Below the pieces are notes generated by a model, which worked only from the letters and a program-made list of their open reading frames with translations, had not been told where the DNA came from and did no database searches. From Pseudomonadota bacterium (GTDB taxonomy: Bacteria; Desulfobacterota; Desulfovibrionia; Desulfovibrionales; Desulfovibrionaceae), in the NCBI GenBank assembly GCA_023390395.1, contig JAEWCY010000256.1, positions 1 through 21,033 on the forward strand: 21,033 nucleotides of DNA. Reading direction: 5' to 3'. Numbering within the stretch: position 1 is the first letter of the stretch; each line of letters starts with the position of its first letter. Below are positions 1-6,470 of this stretch, piece after piece. A program made the translations under genes and the position numbers.

Positions 1-16
1 CCGCCAGGGCTCTTTT

Positions 17-58
17 AAAAACGGCCCGGTTGCCAAAAGCAGCCGGGCCGTTTTGTTT
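17..58. terminator. Bidirectional intrinsic terminator
   Basis: Positions 18-29 (AAAACGGCCCGG) pair perfectly with 43-54, with a 13-base loop in which TGC/GCA can also pair. TTTTGTTTT follows on the plus strand, and an A-run on the other side gives a T-tract on the minus strand. It probably ends a gene lying upstream of the window. Confidence 0.85.
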
Positions 59-60
59 TG

Positions 61-631
61 GCCAGACCCCCGACCGGAACCGCCCGGCCACCCTCCCGCG
101 CCCCCTGCCGGCTACGCCACCCCGGGCAGTCCCCCCGACACCAACGGAATCACCCCCGCACCCGGTCAGACTCCATCAGAGGCACCGCGCAGGCGATATG
201 CCACAGGAGCCCACCCCGCATGACGGTGCAAAAGCCCGCGCCATTGGCCGCACCCGGCATCCTCCAGGGGTTGGAGATCTCCACCGGCCCGGCCACGGCC
301 AGGGCTTCCGGTTTGTCGAGACAGCCGCCCCAGGGATTGAACCGGACTTGATGCTCTTTGCGATTTTCGCTTTTCGGCCAAGGAATGTTGCTGAAGGCAA
401 AAGCGGAGTCATGGATGAAAGGCGTCAATAGCCGATGTCCCCATGGAAAGGATGGAGGCGTTGCGTTGGCGGGCAAGCGTTTGGAGAAGCTTCGAGATGC
501 ATGTTATTTTCATTGCGAAGGCCGTTCAAGGGAGAGGGCGGCGTAGTGCGACGCCGTGGCGCGAGGCGGGGAAGACGATGGAGAGAGCCTCGGCTTCATC
601 GCGACATCGGGGGCTTGTCGTCATGGAAACA
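61..631. other. Intergenic stretch without a confident gene
   Basis: About 570 bases in which I see no convincing gene. Plus-strand frames at 30-431 and 58-351 are Pro/Arg-rich and look like shadows of GC-rich DNA. The only coding-like segment is on the minus strand at about 150-360, where codons read backwards have high GC3 and a normal amino-acid mix. That segment has no good start codon or ribosome-binding site and I recognise no family, so it is listed separately as a possible remnant. Confidence 0.6.
150..476 (-). pseudogene. Possible gene remnant, unrecognised
   Basis: A minus-strand frame of 108 codons runs from 476 to 150. Its last 65 or so codons (about 360 to 150) have strong GC3 and plausible composition, including RFNPWGGCLDKPEALAVAG. 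The first 40 codons look noncoding. There is no Shine-Dalgarno sequence before the first ATG and no start codon where the coding-like part begins, which would fit the 3' part of a decayed gene. I cannot name a family. It could equally be chance in GC-rich DNA. Confidence 0.2.
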
Positions 632-660
632 GTGACAAATATATGAGCCCATCGTATATA
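632..660 (+). promoter_or_regulatory. Predicted sigma70-type promoter of the binding protein/DGC pair
   Basis: GTGACA at 632-637 is followed by a 17-base spacer and TATATA at 655-660. Spacing is ideal and the segment is unusually AT-rich for this genome. Transcription would begin near 667, leaving a leader of about 60 bases before the ATG at 726. Confidence 0.55.
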
Positions 661-725
661 CAGATCGATGGTCGGCCCTGGAGTGGTGACGGAAACGTGG
701 GGTAGACCGAAAGAGGTATGCGCCC

Positions 726-2003
726 ATGCGTGTCATGCTCGTGGCCCTGGCCGCGTTTTTCGGCGTTGCGGCCGCGGCCGTGCTGTTTTTTGCTCCCCTG
801 AGCGGCGAGAAAAAAAACCTCTGCACCGATCCCCTGGGCTGCGTGGAGATCGCGCCGGGCGCGCCGGTGCGCCTGGGCGTCATCCAGTCACTGAGCGGCA
901 AGGTGGCGGTCCTGGGTCGCGAGCAGGTGCGCGGCCTGGAGCTGGCCCTGGCCGACCGGGGGGACGCCGTGCTCGGGCATCCCGTGGTCTTCGTGGTGGA
1001 GGACACCGGCTGCCGCCCGGAAGGCGGGGCCAACGCCGCGTTGCGCATCGTCTCCGATCCGAGCGTGGCGGCGATTTTCGGCACCACCTGCTCCGGTGAC
1101 GCCGCCGCCGCCGCCCAGGTCATGACCGCCGCCGGGCTGTCCATGATCTCGGGCAACAACAGCGCCCCGTTCCTGACGGCCATGGGCGGCCAGGCCGCGC
1201 CCAAATGGCAGCCGGGCTTTTTCCGCACCGCCCCCAACGAGGAGCACTCCGGGCCGGCGGCGGCCCGCTACGCCTACGAGGCCCTCGGCGTGCGCCGGGC
1301 GGCGGTCATCCACGACGGCGACATCTACACCCTGGGCCTGGCCCAGGGATTTCGCCAGGAGTTCGAGCGCCAGGGCGGGGCGGCCGTCCTTTTCACGGCC
1401 GTGGACAAGGGCGACGCGGACATGCGGCCCGTGCTCGAGGCCGTGGCCGCTTCCGGGGCGGACATCCTCTTTTTCCCGCTCTTCCAGCCCGAGGGCAACG
1501 CGGTCCTGCTCGCGGCCCGGGCCATGCCGGCCCTGTCGGGGCTCACCTTCATGAGCGACGGCTCGCTGATCGAGCAGAGCTTCATCGACGCCGTGGGCGA
1601 CGCGGCGCGGGGCATGTACTTCGTCGGCCCGACGCCGCCCGAGCCGAGCCCGGCCACGGCGTCGTTCAGGGCGCGCTACCTTGAGCGCTACGGCGAATCG
1701 CCGCCGACGACGTATTCGCAGCATGCCTTCGACGCGGCCGGCATCCTCCTGCGGGCCATCGAAACCGCCGGCAGGTGCGGCAAGGACGGGACCTGCATCC
1801 TCGGCCGCCAGGCCCTGCGCGACGCCCTGGCCGCGACCAGGGACTATCCGGGCATCACCGGGACCCTCACCTGCGACCGCTTCGGCGACTGCGCCGTGCC
1901 CCGCTTCGACGTGCTGCGCCTGGACGACCCGGCCAAAGGCGTGGCCGGCCTGCTCGCCAACGCCGTCTTCACTTACGACCCGCGTAAAGAACATGGCCAA
2001 TAA
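726..2003 (+). CDS. Type-I periplasmic solute-binding protein (LivK-like)
   Basis: The 425-residue protein has a hydrophobic export signal or signal anchor at residues 4-25, then a type-I periplasmic-binding fold of the branched-chain amino-acid receptor type (Peripla_BP_6 family). Visible hallmarks are VRLGVIQSLSG at the start of the fold, IFGTTCSGDAAAAAQ, FFRTAPNEEHSG, and a TTYSQHAFDAAGIL segment near the C-terminus. Four cysteines cluster around residues 340-380 and may form disulfides. The start is supported by AAAGAGGT nine bases upstream. No permease or ATPase genes lie nearby. The 3' end overlaps the next gene, a membrane diguanylate cyclase, by 11 bases. I therefore infer that it acts as the ligand-sensing partner of that enzyme rather than in transport. 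The ligand is unknown. Confidence 0.88.
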   Translation: MRVMLVALAAFFGVAAAAVLFFAPLSGEKKNLCTDPLGCVEIAPGAPVRLGVIQSLSGKVAVLGREQVRGLELALADRGDAVLGHPVVFVVEDTGCRPEGGANAALRIVSDPSVAAIFGTTCSGDAAAAAQVMTAAGLSMISGNNSAPFLTAMGGQAAPKWQPGFFRTAPNEEHSGPAAARYAYEALGVRRAAVIHDGDIYTLGLAQGFRQEFERQGGAAVLFTAVDKGDADMRPVLEAVAASGADILFFPLFQPEGNAVLLAARAMPALSGLTFMSDGSLIEQSFIDAVGDAARGMYFVGPTPPEPSPATASFRARYLERYGESPPTTYSQHAFDAAGILLRAIETAGRCGKDGTCILGRQALRDALAATRDYPGITGTLTCDRFGDCAVPRFDVLRLDDPAKGVAGLLANAVFTYDPRKEHGQ

Positions 2004-3702
2004 GCTGGCGACATACTGGGACCGGCTCGGCATCACCTCCAAGCTGTGGACCGTCCTCGGACTGCTGTTCGCCATGTTCAGCCTGGCCGGCGGGGCGGCG
2101 GTCATCGGCCTGGCCGTCATGCGCGGGGCCGAGGACAACATCCAGGCCCACCTGGAGGTGCGGGCCAAGGTCCTCGAAATGGAAGGCAAGCTGGAAAAAT
2201 CGCGGCGGCTGTACCGGGATTTCCTGCTGCTCGGGCCGGAGATGGATCTGGACGCGGCCAGGGAGCGGTTCTGCCAGCCGGCCCTGGCCGAGGCGGCCCG
2301 GCTCGTCGCCGTGTGCGAGGACCTGCGCCGGCTCATCGCCGCCCTGCCTTCGGGCGGGGCCATCGCCAGACGCAACGTGGACCTGACGCTTTTCACCTCC
2401 ACGGCCCGGCGGTATTCCGAGACGCTCGTGCGTGAAACCGAAGTCTACGCCTCGCTCTACGAAGCCAAGGGCGGCCTCCTGGCGCGTCTTGGCGAGACCA
2501 CGGCCGAGCTTGCCGCCTGCCTGGAGGGGAGCGGCGAGGCCGGCCGGCTGCTGCGCGAACTGGACGTCCTGGAAAAGCGCTACGAGATCACCCGGCAGCG
2601 GCCCTTCATGCAGTCCGCCCTCAACAAGCTCGGGGAACTGCGGCGCCTGGTCGCGGCGGACAGGGTCGCGCCCGCCAGCGTCCGGCCGGACGCCCTGGGC
2701 CTCATCGACGCCTATGCCCGGACGGCGGACCGGATCATGGAGGCCGTCAAGGCCATGCAGGCCAACGCCAACGACTTCTGGCTGCAATCCCGGGCCGTGG
2801 ACCCCATCGCCGAGGAACTCAAGCAGCTCTCGGCCGCGGAAGTGGCCAAGGCCCGGACGCGGATCGACTGGGCCAGCCGGCTGACCGGGGCCATCCTGGC
2901 CGGGGCGGCCCTGCTCGGGTTCGGCTGCCTCGTCGTCGCCGGCCGGCTCCTGCACGCCTCCATCACGGGCAAGATCGTGACCATGACCCGCCATGCCGAG
3001 GCCGTGCGGGCGGGACACTTCGACATCGCCCTGCCGGAAGGCGCCGGCGACGAGCTTGGGGTGCTGGCCGGAGCCTTCAACGCCATGACGTCGCGCCTCA
3101 AGGAGCTGGTGGACACCTTGGAGGAAAAGGTCCGGCAGCGGACCCGGGAGCTGGCGGACAAGAACCGCGAACTCGACGCCAAGAACCAGGAGCTGGCCAC
3201 CCTGTCCCTGACCGACCGCCTGACCGGGCTGTGCAACCGGCGCAAGCTCGACCGCGAGCTCGAGGCCGAACTGCGCCGGGCCCGGCGGTACGGCACCGTC
3301 TTTTCGGTGATCCTGGCCGACCTGGACCACTTCAAGGACGTCAACGACACCCACGGTCACGCCGCCGGCGACGCCGTGCTGGTGCGGGTGGGGGACATCC
3401 TGACCGCGTTCACGCGGGAGACGGATCTGGTCGGCCGCTGGGGGGGCGAGGAATTCCTCGTCATCTGCCCGGAAACCGATCTGCGCCAGGTGCGGGTCCT
3501 GGCCGAGAACCTGCGCCGTGAATTCGCCCTCTGCCTGGTGCCTGGCATGATCGAGGTGACGGCCAGTTTCGGCCTGGCCGCCTACGACGGCGACGCCGGG
3601 GCCGCGCAGCTGCTCGAACGCGCCGACGCCGCGCTCTACCGGGCCAAGCAGTCCGGCCGCGACCGGACCGAAGCCCACCCCGGCATCCTCGCCCGGAAAT
3701 GA
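1993..3702 (+). CDS. Membrane diguanylate cyclase, HAMP-GGDEF
   Basis: The 569-residue protein makes c-di-GMP from two GTP. Transmembrane helices at about 18-43 and 296-318 bracket a helical periplasmic domain of about 250 residues. HAMP follows (about 319-373), then a coiled coil (about 375-400) and a GGDEF domain (about 405-560). The active-site motif is GGEEF at 484-488. The inhibitory I-site RETD (475-478) lies exactly five residues before it, so product feedback is expected. I chose ATG 1993, which overlaps the binding-protein stop by 11 bases. An open frame continues upstream to 1681, but that part is a shadow of the previous gene. Translational coupling suggests the upstream binding protein docks on the periplasmic domain and gates the cyclase. 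Confidence 0.92.
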   Translation: MANKLATYWDRLGITSKLWTVLGLLFAMFSLAGGAAVIGLAVMRGAEDNIQAHLEVRAKVLEMEGKLEKSRRLYRDFLLLGPEMDLDAARERFCQPALAEAARLVAVCEDLRRLIAALPSGGAIARRNVDLTLFTSTARRYSETLVRETEVYASLYEAKGGLLARLGETTAELAACLEGSGEAGRLLRELDVLEKRYEITRQRPFMQSALNKLGELRRLVAADRVAPASVRPDALGLIDAYARTADRIMEAVKAMQANANDFWLQSRAVDPIAEELKQLSAAEVAKARTRIDWASRLTGAILAGAALLGFGCLVVAGRLLHASITGKIVTMTRHAEAVRAGHFDIALPEGAGDELGVLAGAFNAMTSRLKELVDTLEEKVRQRTRELADKNRELDAKNQELATLSLTDRLTGLCNRRKLDRELEAELRRARRYGTVFSVILADLDHFKDVNDTHGHAAGDAVLVRVGDILTAFTRETDLVGRWGGEEFLVICPETDLRQVRVLAENLRREFALCLVPGMIEVTASFGLAAYDGDAGAAQLLERADAALYRAKQSGRDRTEAHPGILARK

Positions 3703-3731
3703 AAAAGGCCCGGTCGCGAGGCGACCGGGCC
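3702..3731 (-). terminator. Intrinsic terminator of the riboswitch/small-protein unit
   Basis: A perfect 11-bp stem (3707-3717 with 3721-3731, loop GAG) is followed on the minus strand by TTTTT (complement of 3702-3706). It overlaps the stop codon of the plus-strand cyclase gene by one base. The T-tract is only on the minus-strand side, so it mainly serves the unit transcribed from about 4335 downwards. Confidence 0.85.
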
Positions 3732-3768
3732 ATGCGGCAACGAACGAGGAATGGACCGAGGTCCAGGC

Positions 3769-3796
3769 GGCGGAAGTCACCTCCCTGACGTCCGCC
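3769..3796. repeat. Imperfect hairpin between small gene and terminator
   Basis: An 11-base arm (3769-3779) pairs with 3786-3796 with one mismatch across a six-base loop. It lies just 3' of the minus-strand small gene and could stabilise its mRNA end. Confidence 0.45.
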
Positions 3797-3807
3797 AAAC
3801 CCCGCCG

Positions 3808-4002
3808 TCAGACTTTCACATTGAGTCTGGTGCCGATATGCGGCTTGAGGGGAGCGGATTCGGTCTGCGGCAGGGCGGCCGTGGCTTCCTGGCCGCCTCC
3901 CGTCGCGCCGAAGACGCGTTTAAAGTACTGCTGTTCCTTGGTTGAGAGGACGGACGCCGTGGCGGCGCTGCCAAAGATGCCGATCCCCGATACTTCGCTC
4001 AT
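3808..4002 (-). CDS. 64-residue orphan protein downstream of a c-di-GMP riboswitch
   Basis: This small soluble-looking protein of 64 residues has no signal peptide or membrane helix. It contains a central KEQQYFKRVFG segment, a Gly-rich linker and a basic-hydrophobic end (RLNVKV). I do not recognise the family. The start is ATG at 4002 with AAGGAG about ten bases upstream. Support for it being real comes from its surroundings: a GEMM-I riboswitch lies about 230 bases upstream on the same strand, and a perfect terminator with a T-tract lies about 75 bases downstream, forming a self-contained transcription unit. Expression is therefore expected to respond to c-di-GMP. A role in surface attachment, motility or envelope switching would fit this regulation but is a guess. 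Confidence 0.7.
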   Translation of the reverse strand: MSEVSGIGIFGSAATASVLSTKEQQYFKRVFGATGGGQEATAALPQTESAPLKPHIGTRLNVKV

Positions 4003-4162
4003 GACGACTGCTCTCCTTCATCGCGAAAGCAACTCCTTTCCGGCCGTCATGCCTTCTCCCGCCGATGGTTGGCGCATGCCGGCACGGATATGGATCCCGG
4101 AAGGGATGAAAGACCCCCCTCCCTGCTGGGGCGGACCTGAACGACGATAGGCGGGGATGTGA

Positions 4163-4230
4163 TTATGGATCGCGCGGCATGACCGTTCCTCCTTTCGCGC
4201 TGCGCGCGGGCCAAGGCGCAGATCGGAGGA
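4163..4230 (-). promoter_or_regulatory. Putative riboswitch expression platform with five-codon ORF
   Basis: On the minus strand, 4195-4188 reads AAAGGAGG, seven bases before ATG 4180. The ORF is only M-P-R-D-P-stop, ending at 4163. The upstream segment 4230-4225 (UCCUCC) is complementary to GGAGGA at 4192-4187. It could hide the Shine-Dalgarno sequence in one riboswitch state. Whether the tiny ORF is translated, or the pairing forms, is not shown by the sequence alone. Confidence 0.4.
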
Positions 4231-4234
4231 CCCG

Positions 4235-4335
4235 GCGCATTGGCGGCCCGGCTGCCTTATCCCGTTTGCGGAACGTAGGCCCGTGGCTTTGCGTCCCCCC
4301 CTTTCGGAGGGTTTGCCTTTTTCAGTGCGTGGCGG
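4235..4335 (-). ncRNA. c-di-GMP-I (GEMM-I) riboswitch aptamer
   Basis: Read on the minus strand, the RNA begins CACGCACU at about 4331. It then shows the class hallmarks in order: GGCAAACC, a short stem capped by CGAAAG (GAAA tetraloop), GGGACGCAAAGCC, then GGGCCUA. A second stem-loop (CCGCAAACGG) follows, then AAGGCAGCCGGGCCGCC closing the fold. This order and these conserved bases match the Vibrio cholerae Vc2-type GEMM-I aptamer closely, including the GGACGCAAAGCC core that binds c-di-GMP and a GGCAGCCGGG receptor strand. It points at the minus-strand small gene ending at 3808. The plus-strand neighbour (Uup) is transcribed away from it. Class assignment is confident from motif order; exact 5' and 3' limits are approximate. 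Confidence 0.9.
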
Positions 4336-4368
4336 TCGGCCGGCGCGCGCGGGAACGGAGAAGGCGGA

Positions 4369-4400
4369 CCCGGGGCGAACCTCCCTCGCCCGGGGTCTTC
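4369..4400. repeat. GC-rich inverted repeat
   Basis: Arms at about 4369-4379 and 4388-4398 (ACCCGGGGCGA against TCGCCCGGGGT) pair with one mismatch over an eight-base loop. It lies between the riboswitch and the uup promoter region. No T-tract follows on either strand, so its role is unclear. Confidence 0.4.
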
Positions 4401-4469
4401 CCGTGTCCGTCCGCTGGCGCGGCCCGGCCCGTGACGCGTCCTTGTACCCCGGCGGGGTCCAGACGTCGT

Positions 4470-4520
4470 CACGACTTGTCGGTAACACGTATACGACTCT
4501 TTTACCATTTTGTATAGATG
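4470..4520. promoter_or_regulatory. AT-rich divergent promoter region
   Basis: This AT-rich patch sits between the minus-strand riboswitch and plus-strand uup. It contains the 8-bp palindrome CGTATACG (4488-4495), GGTAA/TTACC half-sites (4481-4485 and 4502-4506), and a TATAGA -10-like hexamer at 4513-4518. The last would start transcription near 4525, before the preferred uup start. No convincing -35 element is seen. Confidence 0.3.
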
Positions 4521-4583
4521 CCGTTACCGCCCGGTCCGGCCGGATTTGACGCCGGGACCCGCCTTGGGCTACCGCATCCGGCC

Positions 4584-6404
4584 ATGGGCACTTGCGTCAC
4601 CTTGCGCGGCGTCGCCAAATCCTACGGCGTGCGCCGCCTTTTCACCGACATCTCCCTGACCGTCTCCGACCAGGAGCGCATTGGGCTCATCGGCCCCAAC
4701 GGCTCCGGCAAATCCACCCTGCTCAAGATACTGGCCGGCCTCGAGACGCCGGACGCCGGCGAGCGGACCCTGCGCCAGGGCGCAAGGCTCGCCTACGTGG
4801 CCCAGCAGGACGCCTTCGCCCCCGGGGCCACGGTGGGGCGGGTGGTGGCCGAGGCGGCCGTGGCCGCCTTCGGCCGGCCGGCCGAGGAGGCCGAACAGCG
4901 AAAGCGCCTGGCCGTGACCCTGGGACGCCTGGGCTTCGAGGAGCCGGACGCGGCCGTGGACGCCCTGTCCGGCGGCTGGCGCAAGCGGCTGTCCATCGCC
5001 CGGGCCCTGGTGTCCGAGCCCGACGCCCTGCTTCTCGACGAGCCCACCAACCACCTGGACCTGGCCTCCATCCTGTGGCTCGAGCGGTTTCTGGCCGGCG
5101 CGGCCTTCGCCTTCGTGGTGGTCAGCCACGACCGGTTCTTCCTGGAAAACGTCTGCCGGCGCACCGTGGAGCTTTCGGCCGCCTATCCGCGCGGCTTCTT
5201 GAGCGTGGACGGCCCGTACAGCGCGCTGCTCGAGGCCCGGGAGGCGTTTCTGGCCAGCCAGGGGGCGCTCGAGCAGACCCTGGCCAACAAGGCCCGGCGC
5301 GAGATCGAGTGGTTGCGGCGCGGGCCCAAGGCTCGGGCCACCAAGGCCAAGGGCCGCATCGACACGGCCGGGGAGCTGTTCGAGGAACTGGCCGCGACAC
5401 GGGCGCGAAACCGCGAGACGGTCCGGGCGGGCATCGATTTTTCCGCCTCCGGCCGCCAGACCAGGCGGCTGGTCGTGGCCGAGGGCCTGGCCAAGGCCTA
5501 CGAGGGGCGGGCGCTTTTCCAGGACCTGGACATCGTGCTCTCGCCCGGCGCGCGCCTGGGGTTGGCCGGGCCCAACGGCTCGGGCAAGTCCACGCTGCTG
5601 CGCGTGCTGGCCGGGCTGGAACGCCCCGACGCCGGCAAGGTATCCCACGCGCCCGGGCTTGAGGTGGTGGTTTTCGATCAGAAGCGCGAGCAGCTCGACA
5701 AGGACCAGATCCTGCGCCACGCCTTCGCCCCGGACAGCGACAGCGTCCTCTACCGGGGCCAGCCCGTGCACGTGGTCACCTGGGCGAGGCGTTTCGCCCT
5801 GCGGCCCGAGCAGCTGGACCTGCCGGTGGGGCTTTTATCCGGCGGCGAGCAGGCCCGCGTGCTCATCGCCCGGCTCATGCTGCGCCCGGCCGATGTGCTC
5901 TTGCTCGACGAGCCCACCAACGACCTGGACATCCCCACCCTGGAGATGCTGGAGGAAAGCCTGCTGGAATTTCCGGGCGCGGTGGTGCTGGTCACCCACG
6001 ACCGGTCGCTGCTCGACCGCGTGTCCACGCGGCTCCTTGGCCTCGACGGCGCGGGCGGATCGGAAGTCTACGCCGACTACGGCCAGTGGGAGGCGGACTT
6101 CGAGGCCAGGCGCCGGGAGCAGGCCCGGGCCGCCCGGGAGGACAAGCCCCAAAAGCCCAAGCCCCGGCCCCAGGGCGGGACGAAAAAGCTCAGCTTCAAG
6201 GAACAGCGCGAATACGACGGCATGGAGCAGGCCATCGCCGCGGCCGAGGAAGCCATGACCGCGGCCCAGGCCGCCCTGGAGGACCCGGCCGTGGCCAGCG
6301 ACGGCGCGGAGCTCTCCCGCCGCCTGGAGGCCTTCCAGGCGGCCGAGGCCGTTGTCGAGGCGCTCTACGCCCGCTGGGCCGAACTCGAGGAAAAACTCGC
6401 CTAG
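4584..6404 (+). CDS. uup: ABC-F ATPase, Uup type
   Basis: The 606-residue soluble protein has two fused ABC domains and no membrane segments. Domain 1 has Walker A GPNGSGKST at 37-45, signature LSGGW at 128 and Walker B with catalytic Glu at 152-153. Domain 2 has the same Walker A at 329-337, LSGGEQ at 418 and Walker B at 442-443. Both catalytic glutamates are present. From about residue 534 a charged coiled coil (KKLSFKEQREYDGME...) matches the C-terminal domain of Uup. ABC-F proteins act on the ribosome, and Uup is also linked to transposon precise excision. The frame is open to ATG 4518, but neither start has a clear ribosome-binding site. ATG 4584 is preferred because family homology begins there. 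Confidence 0.88.
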   Translation: MGTCVTLRGVAKSYGVRRLFTDISLTVSDQERIGLIGPNGSGKSTLLKILAGLETPDAGERTLRQGARLAYVAQQDAFAPGATVGRVVAEAAVAAFGRPAEEAEQRKRLAVTLGRLGFEEPDAAVDALSGGWRKRLSIARALVSEPDALLLDEPTNHLDLASILWLERFLAGAAFAFVVVSHDRFFLENVCRRTVELSAAYPRGFLSVDGPYSALLEAREAFLASQGALEQTLANKARREIEWLRRGPKARATKAKGRIDTAGELFEELAATRARNRETVRAGIDFSASGRQTRRLVVAEGLAKAYEGRALFQDLDIVLSPGARLGLAGPNGSGKSTLLRVLAGLERPDAGKVSHAPGLEVVVFDQKREQLDKDQILRHAFAPDSDSVLYRGQPVHVVTWARRFALRPEQLDLPVGLLSGGEQARVLIARLMLRPADVLLLDEPTNDLDIPTLEMLEESLLEFPGAVVLVTHDRSLLDRVSTRLLGLDGAGGSEVYADYGQWEADFEARRREQARAAREDKPQKPKPRPQGGTKKLSFKEQREYDGMEQAIAAAEEAMTAAQAALEDPAVASDGAELSRRLEAFQAAEAVVEALYARWAELEEKLA

Positions 6405-6413
6405 ACGTCTTCG

Positions 6414-6460
6414 GCTGTCGCCGGTTCCTCGGGGGAGCGGCGACAGCGTCCCCCTCTTTT
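6414..6460 (+). terminator. Terminator after uup
   Basis: GCTGTCGCC (6414-6422) pairs perfectly with 6439-6447 across a 16-base loop, followed by a pyrimidine run ending in TTTT (about 6450-6460). It lies between uup and the convergent membrane-protein gene. Confidence 0.6.
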
Positions 6461-6470
6461 CCGATCCGAC

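Noticed and set aside
320..350. tRNA T-arm-like sequence (GGTTCAATCC on the minus strand)
   Set aside because: The flanking bases do not form the T-stem, and no acceptor or anticodon stems are found around it.
888..2402. Long minus-strand open frame (504 codons) opposite the binding-protein gene
   Set aside because: It is a GC-bias shadow rich in Arg, Gly, His and Ala. The plus strand has clear family motifs in the same interval.
4018..4488. Minus-strand 156-codon open frame across the riboswitch
   Set aside because: It reads through the GEMM-I aptamer, is Arg/Pro/Gly-rich and has no ribosome-binding site. The RNA explanation accounts for the sequence better.
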